DNA from: DATLZU01 sp051293835
Lineage (GTDB): Bacteria; Nitrospirota; Nitrospiria; Nitrospirales; Nitrospiraceae
Assembly (NCBI GenBank): GCA_051293835.1
Contig: JBPKMA010000002.1
Coordinates: 62,001-126,000 of the forward strand
Length of the DNA: 64,000 nucleotides
Direction: 5' to 3'
Part shown: piece by piece, positions 26,190-34,438 of the stretch
Position numbering within the stretch: the first letter of the stretch is position 1
Layout of the letters: every line of letters starts with the position of its first letter
The notes under the pieces: model-generated
What the model was told of the DNA's origin: nothing
Database searches by the model: none
Seen by the model: only the letters and a program-made list of their open reading frames with translations
Program-made: the position numbers and the translations under genes

Positions 26190-26425
26190 TCGAGGCGGGT
26201 GAGCTATTCCATCGTGGCGAGATCGCCGTAGTGCGGGAACACGCGCACCCGAGGTGCCTGGGGCCTGGTAGGAGTGGGTCTATACGGGCCGTGTTGAAGG
26301 GGGAGGCGCGGCGGATGAGGCCATGGACCTCGTGGCCCTTCCTGAGCAAAAGCTCCGCGAGATACGAGCCGTCACTGGCCAGTGGTGCCAGTGATCAAAC
26401 CGCGTCTCTTCTGTACGGCGTCCAT
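26190..26425 (-). pseudogene. GDP-mannose 4,6-dehydratase, N-terminal remnant
   Basis: The remnant starts MDAVQKRRGLITGTTGQ, continuing in another frame with DGSYLAELLL and then RKGHEVHGLIRRASPFNTARID. These are the usual N-terminal dinucleotide-binding and substrate blocks of Gmd. The sequence then reaches HYGDL and breaks off before the catalytic Tyr-Lys region, about 80 of about 330 codons. It sits directly upstream of the asnB-like remnant, so both probably came from an older polysaccharide operon. Confidence 0.7.
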
Positions 26426-26733
26426 AGCCTGACTTGTGTTGGTGGCGCGGACACGACTTTGATATCGTGCCTTGCTCCGTCTGCTGCACGCAACCGTCAA
26501 GACTCTCCGATGCGTCAGACAACGTGAACCGTAAGGCATCTGAGATGAAGATGCCCGGCATCGCTTGCTGCGAGCAGGTACGGGTCTTGCTCTGCCTAGA
26601 TAGAAGCAACCGACAGCAACAGAACAAGGGAAAGGGCGATCTCGACGTTGAGCCGCCACAGTGGCGTGTCGTTTCTTCCCCGCGCCTGTACCTGTTCTCT
26701 GGATGTTAGCGAAGGCAGAGTAGAAACAACTCC

Positions 26734-26758
26734 GGCCTCTCACTTACAGTGAGAGGCC
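26734..26758. repeat. Perfect 10-base hairpin
   Basis: GGCCTCTCAC and GTGAGAGGCC form a perfect stem around a TTACA loop. No clear T-tract follows on either strand. It may be a terminator relic or a palindromic repeat unit. Confidence 0.45.
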
Positions 26759-27020
26759 TAGGAGCCTGGCCCCTTGCAGACCTTTGGTCAGCCGAGGTCC
26801 TGTCGGTCAGTTCCGCCTCCCCTCATACTCTTGGTCACCCCGGTCGGCAACTTCACTGTGATGATTGCGATAGACCATCTGTAGACGTGCGACCTCGATC
26901 ATTCACTCGTACGGTGGGGACTTGGATATATTGCCGCTGGTATCCGGATCCAGCAAGGCTCCCCATGTCGCCCGCCGAGCGATTTCCTTGCCGGCAGACA
27001 AATCAACTCCGATCAACAAT

Positions 27021-27151
27021 GACTCCCGACCCCTTTTCTGGATGCCGGGCAAGATATCCGGCAGGCTCTCGCAGCTTGAAGGCAAGAAAAGGGATCGATG
27101 TGGCCGCGTTGTGCGATGGCGGACTGCTAAAGACTCCCGACCCCTTTTCTG
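27021..27151. repeat. 20-base direct repeat, two copies 111 bases apart
   Basis: GACTCCCGACCCCTTTTCTG occurs exactly at 27021-27040 and 27132-27151. An inverted partial copy, AAGAAAAGGGATCG, lies near 27082-27095. Exact 20-base repetition in non-coding DNA suggests a mobile or REP-like element trace. Confidence 0.6.
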
Positions 27152-27233
27152 ATGGGTCTGATGGGGCGAGCGCGGGGAGCGGGAAGACGCGCGGCCTTCC
27201 CCTCCCCGGGCCTCAACTCGCCTTTCCTCGAGG

Positions 27234-27464
27234 TTATTTCGCCGGCAAATTTAGATACAGCACGAGGGGGATCACTATCGCACTGATCCACGTCAGCCAT
27301 TTTTTGTGGAAGATGTCATAGATGCCGTAAATCAGCACCGCCGCAATGGCGGAATAGTACAGAATTGCGTTGCCTCTGGAATACCCGCTGACGCCTTCGG
27401 CCAACGCCAGCACGGGAGTGAAGAGCAAAAGGAGAAGCGAAAAGAACCCAACCACTCGCTTCAT
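27234..27464 (-). CDS. Small inner-membrane protein with signal peptide
   Basis: A 76-residue protein: signal peptide MKRVVGFFSLLLLLFTPVLALA, then two hydrophobic segments (ILYYSAIAAVLIYGIYDIF and WLTWISAIVIPLVLYLNL) around HKK. GGAGGT seven bases before the ATG supports it. No family recognised. It is the only apparently intact gene in the 25-29 kb graveyard and is preceded by a hairpin at 27512-27546. Confidence 0.6.
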   Translation of the reverse strand: MKRVVGFFSLLLLLFTPVLALAEGVSGYSRGNAILYYSAIAAVLIYGIYDIFHKKWLTWISAIVIPLVLYLNLPAK

Positions 27465-27511
27465 CGTCCACCTCCTTGGTAAACGGTTTTCCTTCTTACC
27501 CGCAAACGCAA

Positions 27512-27546
27512 AGCGCCCGGGAGGCTACACAGTCCCCCCAGGCGCT
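27512..27546 (-). promoter_or_regulatory. Leader hairpin upstream of the small membrane protein
   Basis: Outer arms AGCGCC/GGCGCT and inner arms GGGAGG/CCCCCC form a near-continuous stem about 50 bases before the ATG at 27464. It may be an mRNA leader structure or a terminator of the decayed genes upstream. After the stem the minus strand reads TTTGCGTTTG, a weak T-rich tail. Confidence 0.35.
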
Positions 27547-27715
27547 CGCGGACGGCGTCGTGTGTTGCGTCGTGTGCGGAATTCTTTTCCCGAGCTTGCC
27601 TACCCCGGTCTCATCGCAGGCCTCCCGGTTGATTGTATGGTGGCTCTTTCCGGTCGCGGTTGTCAACCACCGAAAACGGCATGGCGATTACCTCTCTTGC
27701 GGAAAGCACTGCTTC

Positions 27716-28357
27716 TTACAGTCCGGACACAGGCCCCCGTTGAACCGGATACACGAGTGGTTCGTGATAAATGCCTCTAAGGTTGATGATCCCGTTTGGC
27801 CGGCTGAGATGATCGTCGATGTCCTGCTCCTGCTCCGAATAGTCGGGCACACGCGCGTCCCGGAACACCACCACTGCGCCGATCACGATCCCGGCGTCGT
27901 CCGCCACCGGGGCGACACGGCCTTCAATCGGCCGCTTCCGAAGGTGTTTGGTCACCAGCGTGACCGCAGCGCAACGATGCGGCATTCGTAATACACAGGA
28001 TCGCCCGCAGACCGGCGCCCAAAACCTCCTTTTGAGTCCGTCCCGTGAGCACCTCTGCGGCCAGGCTCATGTACGTGACACGGCCGCCTCGGCTGGTGGG
28101 CAACACGGCGTCGCCCATCACGCGCACAGTGGTCGCCCGCCAACGCAGACTCTCGCGCAGACTCCGCTTCGACTGGCTTCGATAAAGCGCAATCTCGATA
28201 CTGGCCCGCAATTCATGACCGGATCGCCTCCTCTCCCGACGCCGCCGTGGCTGGCACCTCAGCTCCCAGCCGTTGGAGGCTGAGCTGGATGGTCCCTTGC
28301 GACGATCGGCTCATCGTTCACCACGAGAATTTTGGCCTGTTCCCTAAACTTCCTCAC
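27716..28357 (-). pseudogene. Receiver-PAS signalling protein, decayed
   Basis: The reading starts at a GTG overlapping the kinase stop (GTGA). It begins REQAKILVVNDEPIVARD, a receiver N-terminus, but most of the receiver is gone. A linker and PAS block follow (ELxASIEIALY-like RASIEIALYRSQSKRSLRES, then GRVTYMSLAAEVLTG). After a frameshift a PAS C-terminal piece appears (GIVIGAVVVFRD). It pairs with the decayed kinase as a lost two-component system. Confidence 0.65.
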
Positions 28358-29010
28358 AGTCGTTCTTGATAATGGAGCGCCCGAAACCAGATCTGCCCCT
28401 CGGTTTCCTTGCCGCATTGCAATGCGACGGTCCCTTCCAACTTTTCCGCCAACAGTCCGACCAATTCGAGTCCCAACGAGTCCGGGTTCCGCAAAACCCC
28501 ATCCTTCGGCGTCCGGTTCCGTCGTTGCTGACCCGCAGGGTGGAGGTCTCATCCTGCGGATCCTTGATGCTGGCCGACTGCCGATTGAGCAGGCTGGCGA
28601 GGACCTGCAGGTTGTTCTTGACGCGGTGGGGCACCTCGCGCAAGAGGTTTTCTTTCTCCTTCAAAGCTTTCCGGAGCTGGTCTTCCATTTCTTTGCGTTC
28701 CACTAGGTCCATGCATGACCCAATGAAGCCGGCAAAGGTGCCGTCCGCCTCAAAGAGCGGAATGCCCGTGTCCAGCACCCAACGGTACTGGCCGTCAGCC
28801 CGGCGCAGGCGGTACTCCATCGTGAACGGCTGCTCGGTCTGGAACGCGGACACATACGTGTCCAAGCAACGGCGCATGTCGCTCGGGGGGACGCCGCTGA
28901 TCCAGGCGTCCCCCAATTCCTGCTCCATGGTCCGCCCGGTAAACTCCAGCCACCGCCTGTTGACGAAGGTGCACTGGGCGTGGGGGATCGCCAGCCTTAA
29001 GGAGTTCAGG
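28354..29010 (-). pseudogene. PAS / HisKA_2-type histidine kinase, decayed
   Basis: A PAS fold (TFVNRRWLEFTGRTMEQELG, MEYRLRRADGQYRWVLDTG, GFIGSCMDLVERKEME) is followed by the dimerisation and phospho-acceptor block LREVPHRVKNNLQVLASLLNRQ. The frame then breaks. The C-terminal tip of the ATPase domain appears in another frame (LGLELVGLLAEKLEGTVAL) and ends at 28354. The N, D and G boxes of the ATPase core are missing, so it cannot autophosphorylate. The upstream limit near 29010 is where recognisable PAS sequence begins. Confidence 0.7.
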
Positions 29011-29564
29011 GGCGGTGACAACGTCACACCAGCCAACGGCCGTGACGTTCGCACGTGTCTGCGTTCACATGCGTAAGTGGCAAGCGAAGTCGCCACGCCG
29101 AAAGGCCCTCCAACCAGTAGCGAGGTTCCTGCATCGCTGTTCAGGTTTGAACGAGGTTGCGGGTGGCGGAAACTTCCCAAGTGGAGAGGTGCACGACCGG
29201 ACCAACGGGGACACTGGGCATTTCCCTCGTCCCGTGGCTCAGCCTCTGGACGGCGGAGAGAGTGGGAATGAAGGGGGTGGGGCACGTCGCACAGCCGCGC
29301 CGACTTTCGGCGGCCGCACTGGGAGCCTCATTACAACCGTGATTTCTCAATTTCTGTCGCGGAGCGGAGTGCACAAGCCCGCGCGTCTCCGACCGGTTCC
29401 TCCCTCGGTGAGAAGAGCGGCGTCCAATTTTTCCCCCGTGACCGCCCCGGGTCCCCACGATGGCGAGGCACGAGAGCAGAGACAAACGGGGAAACCCGTC
29501 GGAGCCGGCTCTGTCGGACGAACAGTCTTGATCGGGGTTGGTTGAACCGTGAACTGCACCGCCC
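29011..29564. other. Non-coding or decayed stretch
   Basis: No recognisable coding sequence is present between the kinase remnant and the protease gene. Open frames here lack ribosome sites and conserved motifs. I see no strong hairpin or promoter. Confidence 0.5.
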
Positions 29565-30563
29565 TTATCGTCCGCCCAGCTTGCTCCGCATGTCCTTGAT
29601 CATGTCCTCCAGATCAGCCTCGGCCTGGCTCCGTTCGTTGATGAGTCGGTCCAGATTGTACGGCCGAGACGGGGGCACGGGCTCTGGCGCCGACTGAGTG
29701 GATGGCGGAGAGGGAGCGGCCTTGGAGGCGACGGGCGGGTATGCAGGCAGAACTGGTTGCCCGCTGGGCAAAGGAACTGAGCGCCCACCGGCTTTGTCCA
29801 ATGCCTGGGATGGAGCCAGCGCCGGTGGCAGCCCGATTCCCTGCTCGCGCAGCCACCGCTTCGCCACGCTGGACTTGAGCGAAAAACTGATGTTGGTGAT
29901 CGGCAGCCCATCCGGCGCGACACGCGCGATCGCGGTGTTGACGCCGATCATGCGACCGGAGGTGTCCAATAACGGGCCGCCAGAGTTGCCGCGGTTTAAT
30001 CCCGTTTCCGTCTGAAACACGGACTTGCCCTGGGTGCCTTGAAAGTTCTCGAATTCCGCGCTGATGGTGCCGGTGGTCAAGGTCCACAGCCCGCCCTGTT
30101 CGGGATGCCCAATCGCCACCACCCGATCACCGATCTTGGTCCCCTCGGAGTCGGCCAGTTCGAGCACCGGAAGCGGTCCGGTCGTCCCCTCGAGCTGAAG
30201 CACCGCCAGGTCCAGCGGTTGCGACATGGCCACGACGCGGGCCTTGACGCCTCGCGACAAATCCACCTTCAGATCGCCAGTCACCCGGTCCGGTTTCAGG
30301 TACACTGTCAAACGGGGATAGGGCTTGCCAGTGCCTTCCTCGAGCACCACATGGGCGTTCGTCAGCACGAGCCCATCTTGCCGGATAATGGAGCCGGTGC
30401 CGCCGCTACCACGCCGGCCCTCGCTGGAGTGGCCCATGACCAGCACGACGGCTGGCGAACGCTGTTCGTAAATTTCGCGCGGCGTCAGTTCGGCCGGAAG
30501 GACGCTGCCCGCCCACAACGGCTGACCTGCCGCGACTGCGATGGCCAGCATAGCCGGCTTCAT
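29565..30563 (-). CDS. Secreted trypsin-like serine protease (S1C/HtrA-like, no PDZ)
   Basis: About 332 residues. A signal peptide (MKPAMLAIAVAAGQPLWAGSVLPA) is followed by a chymotrypsin-fold protease with His in TNAHVV, Asp in QPLDLAVLQ and Ser in GNSGGPLLD. The HtrA-style GTGSII and ISFSLKSSVAKRWL blocks are there. No PDZ domain follows; instead a Pro/Ser/Ala-rich linker and a short charged helix (LINERSQAEADLEDMIKDMR) close the protein. AGGAGGG six bases before the ATG at 30563 sets the start. It lies at the downstream end of the polysaccharide block but is separated by about 210 bases. Confidence 0.87.
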   Translation of the reverse strand: MKPAMLAIAVAAGQPLWAGSVLPAELTPREIYEQRSPAVVLVMGHSSEGRRGSGGTGSIIRQDGLVLTNAHVVLEEGTGKPYPRLTVYLKPDRVTGDLKVDLSRGVKARVVAMSQPLDLAVLQLEGTTGPLPVLELADSEGTKIGDRVVAIGHPEQGGLWTLTTGTISAEFENFQGTQGKSVFQTETGLNRGNSGGPLLDTSGRMIGVNTAIARVAPDGLPITNISFSLKSSVAKRWLREQGIGLPPALAPSQALDKAGGRSVPLPSGQPVLPAYPPVASKAAPSPPSTQSAPEPVPPSRPYNLDRLINERSQAEADLEDMIKDMRSKLGGR

Positions 30564-30774
30564 CCACATCCCTCCTCTTTGCTCTTTCGACACGAGTCAG
30601 TCTCCGGGCACCTCTTAAGGATACAACGGCCTGTCCGACGAAACCAGCGGCCCTGGTCCTGCGGCTTGGACACCAGCCCGCTACACCAGCGAACAGCCGA
30701 TCGCTTGCCTCTCCCTTCCTCCCCCATCGCAACGAAGGGGAGGGGGTACAGGCGGAGGCAAACCAGGGCGCGGT

Positions 30775-31893
30775 TCAGTGCCGACGATAAAACTCCACGA
30801 TCGTCTGCACGACGTAGGAGAGTTGGTCATCAGTCAACTCCGCGTAGATGGGCAGTGACACGACTTCCTCGGAAGCCCGTTCGGCAACCGGGAACGCGCC
30901 TTTTCGATAGCCGAGGTCCCGATAACAGTTCTGCAAGTGCAGCGGCAGGGGATAATACACTTCTGTCCCGACCTCCCTGTCTTTCAGGTAGGCACGCAGT
31001 TCGTCGCGTTTCTGTGCGCGAATCGTGAACTGGTTGAACACGTGGAAATTACCGGTCTCCGTCTTGGGCAACACCACGCGGTCGTCGAGCCCCGCTTCTT
31101 TGAACAACTGTGCATAACGGGCGGCGTTTTTTCTCCGCCCCTCGGTCCACCGATCCAGATATCTGAGCTTGACTGACAGGACAGCCGCCTGCAGCGCATC
31201 CAGGCGGCTGTTGATCCCCACGGCCTCATGCACATACCGGACTTTGCTGCCGTGGACCCGCAACATGGCGATAGAGTCCGCGAAGGCCTGGTCGTTGGTG
31301 GTGACCATGCCCCCGTCGCCGAAACCGCCTAAATTTTTCGAGGGGAAAAAGCTGAAACAGCCGAGGTCACCAAGCGCACCGGCCCGGATGTGATGCCGCG
31401 CAGCCCCGATAGCCTGGCAGGCATCTTCGATGACCCGCAGCCCCCGCCGCTTGGCGATCTCGTTGATAGCCTCCATCTCCGCGCATTGCCCGAACAGATG
31501 CACTGGAATGATGGCCTTGGTCCGCGGCGTGATCGCTCGTTCAATCAACTCGGGATCCATGGTAAAGGTCTCAGCTTTGATGTCCACGAAGACTGGCTTG
31601 GCGCCGAGCCGGGATATGGCTCCGGCGGTGGCGAAAAAGGTGAACGGGACGGTGATCACCTCGTCGCCGGCTTTGACGCCCATCGCCATCAATGAGAGCA
31701 GAAGCGCATCGCTGCCAGACGCCACGCCAACTGCATAGGCGCTGCCGACGTAGGTGGCCAACGCCTGCTCCAGCGCAGCGACGCGGGGACCCAGCACGAA
31801 CCCCTGCTCCTCGCATGTGGCCTCGATAGCCGCCAGGATTTCCGACCGAATCGACCGATACTGCGCCTTCAGATCCAATAAGGGAACCTTCAC
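30775..31893 (-). CDS. DegT/DnrJ/EryC1-family sugar aminotransferase
   Basis: This 372-residue PLP enzyme transfers an amino group to a keto-sugar nucleotide. It has VPLLDLKAQYRSI at the start, GSDALLLSLMAMG, and the PLP lysine in FFPSKNLGGFGDGG. These are close to FdtB/QdtB/WbpE-type enzymes. The start is GTG at 31893, preceded by GGAGG and overlapping the upstream glycosyltransferase stop by GTGA, so translation is coupled. It probably makes an amino sugar for the surface glycan. The exact sugar cannot be read. Confidence 0.9.
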   Translation of the reverse strand: MKVPLLDLKAQYRSIRSEILAAIEATCEEQGFVLGPRVAALEQALATYVGSAYAVGVASGSDALLLSLMAMGVKAGDEVITVPFTFFATAGAISRLGAKPVFVDIKAETFTMDPELIERAITPRTKAIIPVHLFGQCAEMEAINEIAKRRGLRVIEDACQAIGAARHHIRAGALGDLGCFSFFPSKNLGGFGDGGMVTTNDQAFADSIAMLRVHGSKVRYVHEAVGINSRLDALQAAVLSVKLRYLDRWTEGRRKNAARYAQLFKEAGLDDRVVLPKTETGNFHVFNQFTIRAQKRDELRAYLKDREVGTEVYYPLPLHLQNCYRDLGYRKGAFPVAERASEEVVSLPIYAELTDDQLSYVVQTIVEFYRRH

Positions 31894-33104
31894 AGCTTCC
31901 TCCTTGCGCGATCCGCCTCTTGCATGTCTCCTCTCCACGCCTGGAAGCCCGGCGACTGCAGGCCGAGTCGCAATCGTTCGTACAGTGCTTCATACTGCCT
32001 GACCATTTCGCGAATCTCAAATTCTTTTGGCAGCGGATCTCGGGAGGCCCGGAACCTGGCCCGTTGCCCGGCATCTTCCAGCACACGGCAGACCCGTTCC
32101 GCCAATCCCTCCACATCCCCTGGGGGACACAGCCACCCGTGTTCACCCTCGACAATGGCCTCGGCCGCCCCTCCCACCCGCGTCGCCACCACAGGGAGGC
32201 CACTGGCCCGCGCTTCTAAGAGCACGCGGGGTAACCCTTCCCAATGGGATGTCAACAAGAACACATCCAGTGCCTGCAGCAGAGCCGGAATGTCCCGCCT
32301 CCAGCCGAGCAGCCGCAGGCGTTCCTGCAAGCCGGCTTGGCGGATGGCCACTTCAACCGATTCTCGCAACTCGCCATCTCCGACCAGCACGAAGCGGACT
32401 GAAGGAAGGCGGCGGCAGACCCTCGCCGCGACCGCGACAAAGTCCAATGGCGCCTTCTGCGGCTTGAGGCACGCGACGGTGCCTACCACCAGCTCTCCGT
32501 CGCAGACGCCTAGCTCGGCGCGTAGACGGGCCCGTCGTGCCTCGGACAACGTGGTGGAGAACGGTCCAGGGTCGATGCCGGGACGGACCAGCGAGACGCG
32601 CTCCCGAGAAAACAAGCCCCACCGCAGTCCCCGCTCAAGGTCCGCATGGGATACCACCACCCAGTGTGTCGTCACCAGGCCGGTGAGTCGTTCCACTCCG
32701 ACCAACAAGGCTCGCAGCCACGGAGGCTGCCGCGGCGTGATGCCATAGCCGTGCACGGTGTGCATGATGACCGGCACGCGCGCGAACCACGCCGCCCAGC
32801 GACCGAGAATGCCGGCCTTGGAACTGTGGGTATGGACGATGGTCGGGCGAAGCCTCCGGAGCAGCCGGACAAGCTGGATCAAGGCAAGCAGGTCATGCAC
32901 CGGCCGGATCTCCCGGCGCAGCGGAGGCAGCACCTGCACCTCGACGCCGGGCAAGGCCTTGGCTTCCTCGGTGAGCAAGCCGTCCGGCCCCGTCACCAGT
33001 ACCGGCCTGAATCGCGCCCGATCGAGATGCGAGACGGTGAACAACGCGACTTCCTGGGCTCCGCCCAGTTCCAACTTCGTGATGACATGGCAGACCGTGT
33101 CCAC
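31890..33104 (-). CDS. Glycosyltransferase family 4
   Basis: About 404 residues from a GTG at 33104, five bases after the flavoprotein stop. It has a GT-B fold with N-terminal ITKLELGGAQEVAL and THSSKAGILGRWAA, and the C-terminal nucleotide-sugar site HWEGLPRVLLEARASGLPVVATRVGGAAE containing the E-x7-E motif. It adds a sugar to the lipid-linked glycan at the cytoplasmic face. The longer upstream frame to 33206 overlaps the preceding gene and encodes only Arg-rich sequence, so I reject it. Coupled to the aminotransferase by a GTGA overlap. Confidence 0.88.
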   Translation of the reverse strand: MDTVCHVITKLELGGAQEVALFTVSHLDRARFRPVLVTGPDGLLTEEAKALPGVEVQVLPPLRREIRPVHDLLALIQLVRLLRRLRPTIVHTHSSKAGILGRWAAWFARVPVIMHTVHGYGITPRQPPWLRALLVGVERLTGLVTTHWVVVSHADLERGLRWGLFSRERVSLVRPGIDPGPFSTTLSEARRARLRAELGVCDGELVVGTVACLKPQKAPLDFVAVAARVCRRLPSVRFVLVGDGELRESVEVAIRQAGLQERLRLLGWRRDIPALLQALDVFLLTSHWEGLPRVLLEARASGLPVVATRVGGAAEAIVEGEHGWLCPPGDVEGLAERVCRVLEDAGQRARFRASRDPLPKEFEIREMVRQYEALYERLRLGLQSPGFQAWRGDMQEADRARRKL

Positions 33105-33109
33105 GGAGC

Positions 33110-34438
33110 TCAGCCTCGGCCGGCAGCGCCGTTTGCTTCGGCGACCAGCTTCTCTGCCAGGCGTTTGCCTTGGGCAATCGCGTCTTCCATGGAGGTATGT
33201 TCCCATCGGCCGTACCGGCCAATGGAATGAATGCCACGATGCTCCAGTTCCCGGAGCATCGCCGGCAGGACCTTCGCCCGATGCCGGTCATACAGGACAT
33301 AGGCGTAGTGAATGTCTTTCACGTCCGCGACGAGAATCTCGTCGTCTTGCCGAACAATGCCGGCTCGTTCCAATCCTTGACGAACCAGGTCGAGCACCCG
33401 TGCGGGCGGCATCGTCTCATCCGGGCGATGCGAGATTTCAACATACAGCGAACTCGTACCCGGCCGCCCCAAGGCCGGCGCAAAGTTCATCGGAAAGCCG
33501 ACTCGATAGAACGGGTACTCGGGTTCGGGAAAATAGATCCAATGCTTGTCCGACACCCGTTCCCGGGCGATCCCCAGGTTCACATTGTACACCGACACCC
33601 AGCGCAGCCCGGCTGCGGCGTCCTTGAGGTCCTGCGGCAAATCGACGCAGCGGCGTATCAGTTCCGGAATCGGGATCGTCGAGACCAAGGCCTCATATTC
33701 CTCGACCCTGGTTCCCTGGCGCCCGTCGCGGAAGACGGCCCGCCGCCTCGCCGTTTCGACTTCGACCAGTTCTGTGTCGTAGGCGATCCCGCGGACGGCG
33801 GGCAGGAAGGACTGCGGCAACACGTTGATCCCGCCGGTCGACGGATACAGAAACGTCGCGTTGTAGCCGAACGCCTTGTCCTTGATGCCAAGGGCGCCGT
33901 TGATCACGTCTTTCAACTCCGGCTTCGGTATCAACCAGGAGACCCAGTCGGATGTCAGCTCCTCCAGCGGCACCCGCCACAGCTTTTCATTGAACGGCAC
34001 CATGAAGTGTTTCGCCATGCCCTCGCCGAGATTTTCCAAGATCCACGCCTTGAAGGACCGCTGGTCGGGCGGCAGGGGGGGAGCCGGATTGGTCAAGGTG
34101 GCAATGAATCCGAGCAGGCATTCCCGGATCACTTCGGGAGGAAGGCCATAGGTGTTCACCTGAAACGGGTACTCGGTATAGGTCCGGTGAGAGTAGATGA
34201 AAGAGCGCCGCTGATGTTGCTCCAGACGACCGGCGAGCAACTGCTCCACCAGCGCCTTGATCTCCGGCTGGCGAAAGTGGAGCAGATGGCCCGTTATATC
34301 GAAGGTAAACCCGTCTTTCTGATACGAGCGGCAGAGCCCTCCCGCTTCTTTCTCTTTCTCGAAAACCCGATAGGGGATATCTTTCAGATGATAGGCGGTG
34401 CTGAGACCGGCCAAGCCGGCACCGACGATGAGGATCAT
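33110..34438 (-). CDS. FAD-dependent oxidoreductase, UDP-galactopyranose-mutase / protoporphyrinogen-oxidase-like
   Basis: This 442-residue flavoprotein begins MILIVGAGLAGLSTAYHL, the FAD-binding GxGxxG, followed by FEKEKEAGGLCRSY and FDITGHLLHF. Such proteins in polysaccharide clusters are UDP-galactopyranose mutase relatives or amine-oxidase-like desaturases acting on sugar or lipid carriers. I cannot tell which. The ATG at 34438 overlaps the WecA-like stop as ATGA. The open frame extending to 34846 lies inside the WecA gene and is discounted. It lies between the initiating transferase and a GT4, suggesting a role early in repeat-unit synthesis. Confidence 0.82.
   Translation of the reverse strand: MILIVGAGLAGLSTAYHLKDIPYRVFEKEKEAGGLCRSYQKDGFTFDITGHLLHFRQPEIKALVEQLLAGRLEQHQRRSFIYSHRTYTEYPFQVNTYGLPPEVIRECLLGFIATLTNPAPPLPPDQRSFKAWILENLGEGMAKHFMVPFNEKLWRVPLEELTSDWVSWLIPKPELKDVINGALGIKDKAFGYNATFLYPSTGGINVLPQSFLPAVRGIAYDTELVEVETARRRAVFRDGRQGTRVEEYEALVSTIPIPELIRRCVDLPQDLKDAAAGLRWVSVYNVNLGIARERVSDKHWIYFPEPEYPFYRVGFPMNFAPALGRPGTSSLYVEISHRPDETMPPARVLDLVRQGLERAGIVRQDDEILVADVKDIHYAYVLYDRHRAKVLPAMLRELEHRGIHSIGRYGRWEHTSMEDAIAQGKRLAEKLVAEANGAAGRG

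Larger units (their letters stand above)
26426..27233. other. Gene-poor region with repeats
   Basis: I see no supportable gene in these about 800 bases. It contains the hairpin at 26734-26758 and two copies of a 20-base direct repeat (27021, 27132), with an inverted partial copy between them. Composition is consistent with decayed DNA. Confidence 0.55.

Noticed and set aside
27490..27560. Possible c-di-GMP (GEMM-like) riboswitch because of ACGCAAAGC
   Set aside because: Only that short string matches. The GAAA tetraloop hairpin and flanking conserved bases are lacking, and the string is on the strand opposite to the nearest intact gene.
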